Below, one piece after another: positions 17,642 to 26,618 of a stretch of DNA of 47,021 bases. The stretch lies in contig CANQNN010000003.1 in NCBI GenBank assembly GCA_947625205.1, positions 174,674 to 221,694 of the forward strand, written 5' to 3'. Both the position numbers and the translations under genes were made by a program. Position 1 is the stretch's first letter; each line of letters opens with the position of its first letter. This DNA is from an uncultured Lachnospiraceae bacterium (GTDB lineage: Bacteria > Bacillota > Clostridia > Lachnospirales > Lachnospiraceae). The notes under the pieces were generated by a model, which was not told the DNA's origin, ran no database searches, and was given only the letters and a program-made list of their open reading frames with translations.

Positions 17642-17684
17642 AAAATACGGTCTTAGGACCGGTCTGCGTAAAGGAATACAAAAC

Positions 17685-19184
17685 ATGGCTGAGATCTCGC
17701 TGAAAAACAGAAAAATAGGAGACGGGCATCCTGTCTATATCATTGCGGAAATGTCTGCCAACCATGCCGGCAGCTTAGAACGCGCCCGGAGGATCGTACA
17801 AAAAGCAAAGGAGTGCGGCGCCGACTGCATCAAAATACAGACTTACACCCCCGACACCATTACCATCGACTGCCATAATTCCTATTTCGACATAAAGGAC
17901 GGCACATGGGAAGGCGAGAATCTGTACAGTCTGTACGGCAAGGCATATACCCCGTGGGAATGGCAGGGCGCCATCAAGGAGGAGGCGGACAGAGTCGGTA
18001 TCGACTTTCTCTCTACGCCGTTTGACAACAGTGCGGTGGATTTTCTGGAAAACCTGGGAATAGAATTTTATAAGATCGCTTCCTTTGAGCTTGTGGATCT
18101 GCCGCTGCTGTCCTATGTGGCTTCCAAGGGAAAACCGATCATTCTTTCAACCGGTATGGCGACCGTGGACGAGATTCAGGAAGCCGTGGACACCATTTAC
18201 CGTACCGGCAACCGGCAGGTGATACTGTTAAAATGTTCCAGCGCCTATCCTGCCGATCCCGCCGGTATGCACTTAAGAACCATCACCGATATGAAGGAGC
18301 GTTTCAATCTTCCTGTCGGGCTCTCGGATCATTCTATGGGTTCCTTAAGCGCGGCTGCGGCGGTGGCTCTGGGAGCCTCCGTTATCGAGAAGCACTTCTG
18401 CCTCGGAAGAGAAATTGAAAATCCCGACTCCTCTTTTTCCATGACGCCGGAAGAATTCAGCGCCATGACAGAAGAAGTAAGAAAAGTGGAAAAAGCGCTT
18501 GGAACCACTTTTTACGGCGCCAGCCCGCAGGAAAAATCCAATCTGGCATTCAGGCGCTCCATCTTTGCGGTGAAGGATATCGCGGCCGGAGAAACCCTGA
18601 CGGAAGAAAATATCCGTGTGATCCGCCCTTCATACGGGCTGGCTCCCAGAGAATACGGGCATGTGCTCGGCAAAGTCTGCGAGAGCGACTTAAAGCGGGG
18701 AACACCGCTCAATGCATCTGTTATAAAAGATTATCTGACGCTTATTCCCGCAGCGCAGGAACACAAAGAACTTATTTTCAACTGGGCCAACGATGCACAA
18801 ACCCGCGCCCAGTCTCTATCCGTAGAACCGATCCCGTGGGAAGACCACTGTGCATGGTATGAGGCTTCGCTTGACTCTGCAACGCGAAGCATCTATATCT
18901 GTTACCACGCAGATACGCCGGTCGGTATATTCCGCACAGATCTTACTTCGGACAGCGAAGCGGAGATCAGTTATCAGATCGCGCCAGAGTACCGACACAG
19001 AGGATATTCCGTTCCGATGGTTGCTCTCGGTGAAAAGATCACGTTGCAGACAACGCCCTCCCTCAGAAAATTCCACGCAAGAATAAAGCCCCAAAACACA
19101 GCTTCCCTGGAACTGGTCAGGAAACTAGGTTACAGAGAAACCGGGCAAAAGGACGATTATATCGTATTTAGCAAGACACTGTAA
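17685..19184 (+). CDS. pseI: Pseudaminic acid synthase PseI fused to a PseH-like GNAT acetyltransferase
   Basis: 499 residues with two domains. Residues about 1-350 are a NeuB-family nonulosonate synthase of the PseI type, condensing phosphoenolpyruvate with 2,4-diacetamido-2,4,6-trideoxy-L-altrose: IAEMSANHAGSLERA, DCIKIQTYTPDTI, FLSTPFD, KIASFEL, LSTGMAT, KCSSAYPA, VGLSDHSMGS and EKHFCL, followed by a C-terminal antifreeze-like (SAF) domain. Residues 353-499 are a GNAT N-acetyltransferase: LIFNWANDAQTRAQSL, IPWEDHCAWY, then the acetyl-CoA loop APEYRHRGYS and NTASLELVRKLGYRE. This matches the acetyltransferase domain that does the PseH step and is normally a separate protein or joined to PseG. 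Plain PseI is about 345 residues. The junction is tight, with no long linker. AAAGGA lies nine bases before the ATG. Confidence 0.92.
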   Translation: MAEISLKNRKIGDGHPVYIIAEMSANHAGSLERARRIVQKAKECGADCIKIQTYTPDTITIDCHNSYFDIKDGTWEGENLYSLYGKAYTPWEWQGAIKEEADRVGIDFLSTPFDNSAVDFLENLGIEFYKIASFELVDLPLLSYVASKGKPIILSTGMATVDEIQEAVDTIYRTGNRQVILLKCSSAYPADPAGMHLRTITDMKERFNLPVGLSDHSMGSLSAAAAVALGASVIEKHFCLGREIENPDSSFSMTPEEFSAMTEEVRKVEKALGTTFYGASPQEKSNLAFRRSIFAVKDIAAGETLTEENIRVIRPSYGLAPREYGHVLGKVCESDLKRGTPLNASVIKDYLTLIPAAQEHKELIFNWANDAQTRAQSLSVEPIPWEDHCAWYEASLDSATRSIYICYHADTPVGIFRTDLTSDSEAEISYQIAPEYRHRGYSVPMVALGEKITLQTTPSLRKFHARIKPQNTASLELVRKLGYRETGQKDDYIVFSKTL

Positions 19185-19219
19185 AGTTAGGCAAACTGCC
19201 GCTTAGAAAGGAGTGCGCC

Positions 19220-20284
19220 ATGATCTGGATACGCGCGGACGCGAATCGTGAAATCGGTATGGGACATCTGATGCGGTGTCTTTCTGTTGCCGATGCGCTC
19301 AGATCCCTAAATACGGAAGCGCTTTTTATCACGGCAGACGAGGAGGCTGCCGGACTTCTTGCCGGACGCGGCTATGAATACCGAATCCTTCACACGCCGT
19401 ACCGGGAACCGGAAACAGAACTGCCTTCCTTACTTTCCATGCTGGCGGAGGATAAGCCTTCTCTTCTTTTGATCGACAGCTATTTTGTCACCGAAAGCTA
19501 CTTAAGACAACTGCGCTCAGTTGTCAAAACGGCTTACATGGATGACTGCGCAAATCTGCCCTGCCCTGCGGATATTGTGATCAATTATAATATATACGCA
19601 GATAAGACAGACTACCGGGATATGTTTTCATCCGATGAAGATACCCGCGGCATAAAACTGCTGCTCGGTCCTTCTTACGCCCCTCTTAGGCCGGAATTTG
19701 CACAGACGGCATATGAGATAAGACAGCCCGTCCGCCATATCCTTGTCACTACGGGCGGGAGCGATCAGTATGATCTGGCCTGTCAGTTTCTGGAGCGCGC
19801 AGTGACAGACAGCGGCCTTGACGCGCTCCACTACCATGTCGTCAGCGGCGCCTTTAATCCTCACCTGGCGCATCTCACAGATATTGCGAACCGGCATCAC
19901 AATGTCCATATTCATCAGAATGTGCAGGATATGGCTTCTTTAATGCGAAGCTGTGACATTGCCGTCACTGCGGGCGGCTCCACCATGTACGAACTGTGCG
20001 CGGCCGGAGTCCCGATCATAAGCTTTTCTTTCGTGGAAAACCAGACAAGACTTGTGCAGTGTTTCTTTAATAAAAAGATCACGGCATTTGGAGGCGACTA
20101 CCAGAAAGACGGAAATTCCATGTTTGACGATCTGCTGCCGGCATTAAAAAACCTCGCCGCCGATGTAGAACGCAGGCGTGAGCTTTCCCGGAAAGGCCGC
20201 AGGCTTGTAGACGGCCAGGGCGCCACACGGCTTGCTTCCATGCTTCTTGCTCACGCCTCGATCCCGCCGATCCAAAAACCGTAA
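19220..20284 (+). CDS. pseG: UDP-2,4-diacetamido-2,4,6-trideoxy-L-altrose hydrolase PseG
   Basis: A 354-residue GT-B-fold sugar hydrolase that removes UDP before the PseI condensation. The N-terminal IRADANREIGMGHLMRCLSVADAL contains the family's G-x-G-H loop with the catalytic histidine (His16). LLIDSYFV and YMDDCANLPCPADIVINYN follow, then the UDP-binding half with VTTGGSDQYDLA and TAGGSTMYELCAAGVPII. Length is about that of PseG alone (350), so it lacks the fused acetyltransferase seen in some species; that domain is on PseI here. AAAGGAG precedes the start. Its last 34 bases overlap the 3' end of lacM on the opposite strand. Confidence 0.92.
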   Translation: MIWIRADANREIGMGHLMRCLSVADALRSLNTEALFITADEEAAGLLAGRGYEYRILHTPYREPETELPSLLSMLAEDKPSLLLIDSYFVTESYLRQLRSVVKTAYMDDCANLPCPADIVINYNIYADKTDYRDMFSSDEDTRGIKLLLGPSYAPLRPEFAQTAYEIRQPVRHILVTTGGSDQYDLACQFLERAVTDSGLDALHYHVVSGAFNPHLAHLTDIANRHHNVHIHQNVQDMASLMRSCDIAVTAGGSTMYELCAAGVPIISFSFVENQTRLVQCFFNKKITAFGGDYQKDGNSMFDDLLPALKNLAADVERRRELSRKGRRLVDGQGATRLASMLLAHASIPPIQKP

Positions 20285-21216
20285 TCAATATCTTGTGCTG
20301 CACTGATGTGGTATGCTTCTTCCACATCGGCGCCCCAGCTGTCTATGCCGCCTACGCCGCGGACCGCACCCAGGACGGTAAGGACCGTTCTTCTCGCCGC
20401 AGGAAGCTCCTCCTGATGTGTCGCGTTCTCCAGTTCCAGAGATGTATAAGGAATACAGGCAAAAGCAATATTATTACCCTCCTCCGCGAAGAAACGGATA
20501 CCGCTCTGTCTCTCTTCTTTACATGTATTGTCGAGCACCTTACTGCGGTACACCTCCACCCATTTCGTCTGCATATGCATATTACAATCCTGGGGCACCA
20601 GATAGGGTGTGACCGGAAGCCCTTCTATCTCATACACACCCGGAATGCCGCCTGCCATCCTGTCCGGATACGTCTCACCCGACAATCCTTCGTAACGGTA
20701 CTTATCGGCGCAGGTAGGCATGATAAACCGCATGCCGAACACCGGAAGCTCCGGTAGGCCTTCTCTTCCCTCATAATGCACGCGCACATGTATATCGCCG
20801 CGCGCATACACTTCATAGACCACAGTGACCTTCGTTGCCGGAACGGTGATCGTCCGGTATACAAAAGTGACCGTCGCGCGCTCTGCCTCCACATCACCGC
20901 CGTATACATTGTTGGCGGGCGCAAGCGGCACTTCAACCGCTCTGTCGTCTACCGCGACTGCAATACCGACACATTGCATAAAACGGTCGGCGCTCATCCA
21001 CATACCGCTTTTTAACCCGAATCCGTTACCTCTGTCGTTGTCCGTGAGCGCTCTCCAGAAGGTCGGCATCGGCGGCCTGTAGAGCCACTCTTTGCCGTCG
21101 CGCACAAGTGATTCCATCCCCGCTTTTGCCCCGGAGAAAATATAGGAAAAACCTTCGCCACGCATACCGATCGTCAGATCTCCCACGATCACTTTCATTT
21201 TATTCGTGCAATCCAT
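20251..21216 (-). CDS. lacM: Beta-galactosidase small subunit LacM
   Basis: A 321-residue protein corresponding to the C-terminal domain of LacZ (Bgal_small_N/domain 5), the small subunit of heterodimeric GH2 beta-galactosidases. Typical segments: PMPTFWRALTDNDRGNG near residue 45, PELPVFGMRF, and YGFWIGG at the end. It starts inside the 3' end of lacL with a 17-base overlap, and a perfect AGGAGGTGA lies nine to ten bases before its ATG within lacL. This arrangement is that described for LacL/LacM in lactobacilli and Leuconostoc, so the split is functional, not a frameshift. The 3' end overlaps pseG by 34 bases (convergent). Confidence 0.9.
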   Translation of the reverse strand: MDCTNKMKVIVGDLTIGMRGEGFSYIFSGAKAGMESLVRDGKEWLYRPPMPTFWRALTDNDRGNGFGLKSGMWMSADRFMQCVGIAVAVDDRAVEVPLAPANNVYGGDVEAERATVTFVYRTITVPATKVTVVYEVYARGDIHVRVHYEGREGLPELPVFGMRFIMPTCADKYRYEGLSGETYPDRMAGGIPGVYEIEGLPVTPYLVPQDCNMHMQTKWVEVYRSKVLDNTCKEERQSGIRFFAEEGNNIAFACIPYTSLELENATHQEELPAARRTVLTVLGAVRGVGGIDSWGADVEEAYHISAAQDIDYGFWIGGIEA

Positions 21217-23125
21217 AGTAGTATCTCACCTCCTGCATAGCCGGTTTCTCCGTTCTGTCTGCAAACATGATCCCATCGCCCGAGAATTCATAATCACTCG
21301 GCCTGTCATCAAAGTCTCCGCCATAGCGCAGCGTCTTACGTCCTGTCACAGTATCTTCCGCCCAGACGGCCTGATCGATATAATCCCATATAAATCCGCC
21401 CTGATACATCGGATAGCGGTCGATCAAATCAATATAAGACTTCATGCCGCCAAGGGAATTGCCCATATCGTGCATATATTCACACAGGATAAACGGTTTC
21501 TTGGGATCGTTCTCCAGATACTCCTCGATCGCGGCCGGCGTTGCATACATACGGCTCTCCACATCCGATATCGTATCCTCATATGCCCGGTTATTCACCA
21601 CGCCTTCATAATGTACGATCCTGCCGTCGTCTTTGTCCTTAAAGAAACGCTGCATCGCCTCAATATTATCTCCCGCATAAGATTCGTTACCGAGCGACCA
21701 GAACAGAACGGACGGATGATTTTTGAACGTCTCAAAATTGCTCCGTGCCCTGTCGATCACGGCCTCCTTCCACTCCGGCACACTTCCCGGCACATTCCAG
21801 GACGGCTCTATCCCCACCTTCTGCCAGGAGCCGTGGCTCTCCAGATTCGTCTCTGCCATCACATAGATTCCATTGATATCGCACAGGTCGTACCACGGGA
21901 TCTGATCGGGATAGTGGCATGTACGCACGGCGTTAATATTGTTGCGCCTGAAGCATTCGATATCGTATTCCATCTCTTTTACGGTGATGCATCTGCCGCT
22001 GTCAGCGCTCCACTCATGCCTGTTGACACCGTTAATGATAAGCCTTTTTCCATTGAGCAGTATCACCTTATCGCGTATCTCAATACGGCGGAACCCGACC
22101 GCACAGGTGGCTACTTCCGTCACATTGCCCTGACTGTCCACCAGCATGACGACTAACCGGTACAGATACGGGTCTGCATGATCCCACAGGTGAACGCTGC
22201 CATCTATTGGCATGGAGACAGCGACCGCCAAGGATGCGTTACCTTCCGCCTCCGCGATCACACCCGTCTGTGCCGTGCCGTAACAGCCCGACGGATCGGT
22301 CAGCGCGATCTTCACGCGTCCATTCGTCTCCTCTTGCTCTGTCTCCGACACGGCGCGCGATATCCGCATCTGTATATCCAGGCTTCCTCTGGTCAGATCC
22401 TCTAACAGACAGGGTTTCACCCACATATCTTCCACATGCAGTTTCGGCTTGGCATACAAAGTGACATTTCTGTATATCCCGAAGAAGCGAAAGAAATCCT
22501 GGTCTTCGAGATAGGCCGCCGTGCTGTTCTTATAGACTTCCACCGCAAGAAGATTCCCCTGATCCTTTATATAGGGCGTCAGGTCAAATTCCGAAGGCGT
22601 GAAGCTGTCCTCCGCGTACCCCACGAACTGCCCGTTAAGCCAGACATACACAGCCTGCTCTACACCTTCAAAACAAATGCAGACTCTCTTACCCCGCAGT
22701 CCTTCTTTGAGATCAAAGATCTTTCGGTAAGATCCCACAGGATTGTAATCCGCTTTACTGAAAGCCCCCTCCTGCGCGCTGTCAGCTCCCAGCGCATAAG
22801 CGGGCCGCCTGTACATCTTACCCTCCCACGGATACATCGTGTTGATATAGTGTATTTTATCGTATCCCGCCATCTCGATATGGCATGGCACCTGTATTTC
22901 CTGAAAATGATCCGCCGGGTAATCTTCTCTGTAAAAATCCACGGGACGGCTTGCGGGATTAACGGAATACATAAACTGCCACTTGCCGTTTAACGACTGG
23001 CACAGTGAGCTCTCCCCTCGTTCCATCTCATTTTCATTCGCATAAATCCTGTGATCGCTGTGCGCCGGAAGCTGACCCACCCGGAATGTCTGCGGATCGT
23101 CCAACCATCTGATATCCGGTTTCAT
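21200..23125 (-). CDS. lacL: Beta-galactosidase large subunit LacL (GH2)
   Basis: A 641-residue catalytic subunit hydrolysing terminal beta-galactosides, active with LacM. GH2 domains are in LacZ order: sugar-binding jelly roll, Ig-like domain, then the TIM barrel. Active-site marks: NGVNRHEW, AVRTCHYP, the acid/base Glu481 in SLGNES and the nucleophile Glu549 in LCEYMHDMGNS, then GGFIWDYIDQA. Length equals known LacL (about 625-640). No signal peptide, so it is cytoplasmic. The ATG is one base after the stop of the preceding membrane protein gene, with GGAGGG inside that gene's end, so it is the distal part of the pseB-pseC operon. A catabolic enzyme in a glycan-building operon is odd; it may recycle galactosides or have joined by rearrangement. 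Confidence 0.93.
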   Translation of the reverse strand: MKPDIRWLDDPQTFRVGQLPAHSDHRIYANENEMERGESSLCQSLNGKWQFMYSVNPASRPVDFYREDYPADHFQEIQVPCHIEMAGYDKIHYINTMYPWEGKMYRRPAYALGADSAQEGAFSKADYNPVGSYRKIFDLKEGLRGKRVCICFEGVEQAVYVWLNGQFVGYAEDSFTPSEFDLTPYIKDQGNLLAVEVYKNSTAAYLEDQDFFRFFGIYRNVTLYAKPKLHVEDMWVKPCLLEDLTRGSLDIQMRISRAVSETEQEETNGRVKIALTDPSGCYGTAQTGVIAEAEGNASLAVAVSMPIDGSVHLWDHADPYLYRLVVMLVDSQGNVTEVATCAVGFRRIEIRDKVILLNGKRLIINGVNRHEWSADSGRCITVKEMEYDIECFRRNNINAVRTCHYPDQIPWYDLCDINGIYVMAETNLESHGSWQKVGIEPSWNVPGSVPEWKEAVIDRARSNFETFKNHPSVLFWSLGNESYAGDNIEAMQRFFKDKDDGRIVHYEGVVNNRAYEDTISDVESRMYATPAAIEEYLENDPKKPFILCEYMHDMGNSLGGMKSYIDLIDRYPMYQGGFIWDYIDQAVWAEDTVTGRKTLRYGGDFDDRPSDYEFSGDGIMFADRTEKPAMQEVRYYYGLHE

Positions 23126-23126
23126 A

Positions 23127-25358
23127 CTATAGAGCCCTCCTTATTTTTCCCTGTTGCGCCGCCCTGCGCCAAAGCCGGAATATAATGCATCCTATCGTCA
23201 GCGCGGAAACGGCATTGGCTGCCATAAACGGCAGAATATATCCATACCGGACACGAATGATATGCTGCTTTCCGTCTCCGGTCAAGGCAAACCGCATTCT
23301 GCCAGCCTCTCCCTGTTCGATCTTAATTCTGCTGCCGTTTTCGTCATAAGCGCGGTATCCGGGATAATTCTGTATCGGCAGTTCCATGTATCCCCCGTCC
23401 AAATCAGCGGTGTACGTCACGGAAGATGCGGTCCCTTTTCTCACATAATCGGAGACCGAGATACGATTGACATCCGATAAGACGACGCTGCTTGTCAGTC
23501 TGTCCTCCGTGGCCCCGTCAAGACGCCACTCGTAAGGATAAAACAGACCTATATTGGCCGCAAGCTTACTTTCATGTCCCTTGGACGCCGCCGCCTCGGC
23601 GTTATCATACGGCATATGACTGTTGTCGGCCGGCACGGATATGACCACCAGAAGATTGATGCCCACCAGCATGGCAAAAATATGATTGCGGTAAGGCTTC
23701 AGAGTATCCGACTTCGCAAGGGCAACGGCTCCCACCACCACAAAGCAGGCGCAGGCAGGTCCTAAGAAACGCCACGGAAACTGAATCATCGTGGCAATAT
23801 TTTTAAAAAGCGTGCTGGACAACAGCGCCCGGCTGGGAAAATAGCCCGTGGTCATATATGCCATCAGACAGCCGAGAACAAAAAGATACAGCAGATACCC
23901 GTCCTCTCGTGTCCTGCTGCCGTTCTTTTCACACACAAACCGGATAACGGCAATTCCCACACAGCCTAAGATCGCCAGTCCGAGTGAAAAATACTGCTTA
24001 TTGTACAGACTGATGGACTGCGTAAAATTAGAGAGATTGACGGACTGCTCAAAGTAGCCGCTCCACCGCAGCACATCCGTGCTCAGATTTCCCTTAAAAT
24101 AGTAATAAACAAAAGGAACCAGATACCATATATTCAATAGCAGAAACCATCCCGCCGCCCTGCCGATCACTATATACCTTCTGTCGCGCACGATACGTAC
24201 GCAGTATACAAGCGCCGTGATAACACAAATCGCGGCCGCAAACGCCGCGCTCAGTATATGGCTCTGCAGTACGCCGCTAAGCCCCACTACAAGATAATAC
24301 CACCGCTTCGTATCGCCCAGAATAACATGGTACAGCCCTGCAATAATGAGCGGCCAAAAGATGAGGGCCAGTGTCTCGCCCAGATCCCCTCTTGAAAAGA
24401 TATTGGTAAACCGGTATGGCATAAGCGTATACAGTACCACCGCCAGCATAACGCTGCGTCTGGACCGGCACATGGACTTCACCGCCGCATAGGCGCTGAC
24501 AGCCGTTCCGAGATTTGCCAGAAAGATCAGGGTCTTATAGGACAGTCCGAGCGACACCCGTAAGATTCGCAGAAACGCGCCTATATACAGAAACAAATAC
24601 GGATACATCGCATTCAGATATCCGTTTCCCTGCAGCCCTTCCGGCAATATATTGACGGGGATCTGTCCGTCCAGAATACCGTCCTTAAGCCCCTCCAGAC
24701 GCGCCAGATGATAACACAGGTCGTCCCCGTTATAAAGATAAGTCTGCATCATCGGCGTTGTTGCCAGCAGCGCCACGCCTAAGATCACGCTGTAATCCAC
24801 AACCTGTTCCCGGCTGAGAGATGACTTCCCCTTTATAAAATATATCCACACGAACAGACTGCACAGAAGAAATACTGCTATCATAAAAAAGGAATCAGAA
24901 TAAAACATGGTATGCGGCCGCAGAGTCAGCTCTTTGATCGTCAGCGCGCCCCTGCCGCTGTAATTGATCCTGATCTGTAACTGCTGGGCGTCTTTGGACA
25001 GGGTAAAGTCCGCGTTCATCTGCACATTGCCGGGATCTATCGTCCATGCCGCTATTTTTCTGCCCTGCTGCCACAGCTCCAGAACAGAGTCCGTCTCCTG
25101 CGCAGTATAGTTAAGCGATATGGTATAACTGCCCCTGTTCAGTATATATTCAGGCGTGCCTGCCACAACGCCGTTTACGGCTACACTTTCCTGCACGACC
25201 AGGCTGTATTCCGAATCGATCTGGCCTACCGAGTGCTGTAATTCGGAGCCGGAATAGACCAAAGGGCTGCTCCCCTCGTTCCCAAGCCATAACAGCAGTG
25301 TGATCAGACACACCGACACAGTATAAATGATCTTCGTTCTTACCGGTATCTCCCGCAT
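23127..25358 (-). CDS. Large polytopic membrane protein, GT-C/YfhO-like organisation
   Basis: A 743-residue protein. One membrane segment (about 9-25) is followed by an extracellular beta-rich domain to about residue 155, then about 11 hydrophobic segments, a second extracellular domain of about 150 residues (near 560-710), and a final membrane anchor. The loop with YNGDDLCYHLARLEGLKDGI, TLMPYRFTNIFSRGDLGE and FPWRFLGP is typical of a Firmicutes membrane protein family annotated as YfhO- or GT-C-like. The start lies four bases from the pseC stop with the ribosome site inside pseC, and the next gene is lacL. It may transfer a polyprenyl-phosphate sugar to the pseudaminic-acid-containing glycan; substrate unknown. 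Confidence 0.75.
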   Translation of the reverse strand: MREIPVRTKIIYTVSVCLITLLLWLGNEGSSPLVYSGSELQHSVGQIDSEYSLVVQESVAVNGVVAGTPEYILNRGSYTISLNYTAQETDSVLELWQQGRKIAAWTIDPGNVQMNADFTLSKDAQQLQIRINYSGRGALTIKELTLRPHTMFYSDSFFMIAVFLLCSLFVWIYFIKGKSSLSREQVVDYSVILGVALLATTPMMQTYLYNGDDLCYHLARLEGLKDGILDGQIPVNILPEGLQGNGYLNAMYPYLFLYIGAFLRILRVSLGLSYKTLIFLANLGTAVSAYAAVKSMCRSRRSVMLAVVLYTLMPYRFTNIFSRGDLGETLALIFWPLIIAGLYHVILGDTKRWYYLVVGLSGVLQSHILSAAFAAAICVITALVYCVRIVRDRRYIVIGRAAGWFLLLNIWYLVPFVYYYFKGNLSTDVLRWSGYFEQSVNLSNFTQSISLYNKQYFSLGLAILGCVGIAVIRFVCEKNGSRTREDGYLLYLFVLGCLMAYMTTGYFPSRALLSSTLFKNIATMIQFPWRFLGPACACFVVVGAVALAKSDTLKPYRNHIFAMLVGINLLVVISVPADNSHMPYDNAEAAASKGHESKLAANIGLFYPYEWRLDGATEDRLTSSVVLSDVNRISVSDYVRKGTASSVTYTADLDGGYMELPIQNYPGYRAYDENGSRIKIEQGEAGRMRFALTGDGKQHIIRVRYGYILPFMAANAVSALTIGCIIFRLWRRAAQQGKIRRAL

Positions 25359-25361
25359 GTG

Positions 25362-26567
25362 TTACCTCGCATAATACATAGCGATCTTTGTCACAGCCTC
25401 AATAACGCTCTCCACATCCTCATCGGTCATGGCATAATAAATGGGAAGAGAAATAATCTCTTCGTATAATTTCTCCGCATTCGGACACAGCCCCCGTTGA
25501 TAACCCAGTTTTTCATAATATGGGAAATAATACACCGGTATATAATGTACGTTGCAGCATACGTTCTCCGCCGCCAGCGCGTCAAAAAACTGCCTTCTGT
25601 TGATCGTCAGTTTCTCCGGAATAATACGCAGTATATACAGGTGCCTTGTCGTATCCGAATCCGGGATCTCTTTTTGTATGAACAGACACGGTATTTTGCC
25701 GAACGCCTCATTGTACCTTGCGGCGATCTCTTTTCTTCTGGCGCAAAACATCGGCAGCTTATCGAGCTGGCTGATGATAAGCGCCGCCTGAATATCCGTC
25801 ATACGGTAATTGTATCCCAGCGCCACCTGCTCATAATACCACGGGCCGTCCGGCTCATGTTCCATCAGGCTTACGTCTCTGGTGATACCGTGAGAGCGGT
25901 AAAGGAGCAGTCTGCGGTACAAATTTTCATCGTTGGTCAGCACGGCGCCGCCCTCACCGCCTGTGACAGTCTTCACAGGGTGAAAACTGAAGGTGGTCAT
26001 GTCGGACACCGAACCGTTAGCCCTGCCTTTATATTTTGTGCCGATCACATGCGCACCGTCCTCAATCAGAACCAGCCCATGCTCTTTGCAGATCTCCATG
26101 ATCGGGTCCAGGGCTGCAGACTGCCCGGTATAATCCACGACAACGACCGCTCTGGTTTTCTCCGTGACCGCTTCTCTCACCTTGTCAGGATCTATATTGT
26201 ATGTCTCCGGATCAATGTCCGCAAAGACAGGTCTTGCACCGCAATACAGGGCGCAATTGGCTGAAGCGGCAAAAGTAACCGGCGTTGTGATCACTTCGTC
26301 TCCTTCTCCCACGCCCGCCGCCAGACACGCAATATGAAGCGCCGCCGTGCCGCTGCTGCACACGACTGCATACTTTGCGCCCGTCACCGCACACAGCTTA
26401 TCTTCCAGCTCTTTGATCTTAGGACCGCAAGTGAGATCATGATAACGGAGTACGTCTACCACCGCCTCAACATCCGCCTCGTCAATATACTGATGGCCAT
26501 AATATATTTTGGTACTTCTGGCGGGCGTACCGCCTTCAATTGCCGGTTTCTTTATCTGTTCGCCCAT
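25362..26567 (-). CDS. pseC: UDP-4-amino-4,6-dideoxy-N-acetyl-beta-L-altrosamine transaminase PseC
   Basis: A 401-residue PLP-dependent sugar aminotransferase of the DegT/DnrJ/EryC1/StrS family, doing the second step of pseudaminic acid synthesis. Marks: CSSGTAALHIA, PVTFAASANCALYCGARPVF, IEDGAHVIGT and the PLP lysine Lys199 in FSFHPVKTVTGGEGG; NYRMTDIQAAL follows. Slightly longer than the usual 380-390 residues because of about 15 N-terminal residues. GGAGGAGA sits before the ATG. It follows pseB by 51 bases. Distinction from LegC relies on pathway neighbours (PseB, PseG, PseI) and on overall wording. Confidence 0.92.
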   Translation of the reverse strand: MGEQIKKPAIEGGTPARSTKIYYGHQYIDEADVEAVVDVLRYHDLTCGPKIKELEDKLCAVTGAKYAVVCSSGTAALHIACLAAGVGEGDEVITTPVTFAASANCALYCGARPVFADIDPETYNIDPDKVREAVTEKTRAVVVVDYTGQSAALDPIMEICKEHGLVLIEDGAHVIGTKYKGRANGSVSDMTTFSFHPVKTVTGGEGGAVLTNDENLYRRLLLYRSHGITRDVSLMEHEPDGPWYYEQVALGYNYRMTDIQAALIISQLDKLPMFCARRKEIAARYNEAFGKIPCLFIQKEIPDSDTTRHLYILRIIPEKLTINRRQFFDALAAENVCCNVHYIPVYYFPYYEKLGYQRGLCPNAEKLYEEIISLPIYYAMTDEDVESVIEAVTKIAMYYAR

Positions 26568-26618
26568 GTTCTCCTCCGTCCGGAACGGTCCCGCTTTTTC
26601 TATGCATAAAATATACGC

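Noticed and set aside
17647..17663. Terminator between pseF and pseI
   Set aside because: A five-pair hairpin (CGGTC-TTAG-GACCG) is present but no T run follows, and pseI has its own good ribosome site 20 bases on.
16919..20284. Sialic (Neu5Ac) or legionaminic acid pathway
   Set aside because: PseB-type catalytic residues, a PseG-type hydrolase and PseF/PseI wording all point to pseudaminic acid; no NeuC-like hydrolysing epimerase is present.
20251..23125. Frameshifted lacZ pseudogene
   Set aside because: The break falls exactly between LacL and LacM domains, the overlap is 17 bases and a perfect ribosome site precedes the lacM ATG, as in known heterodimeric enzymes.
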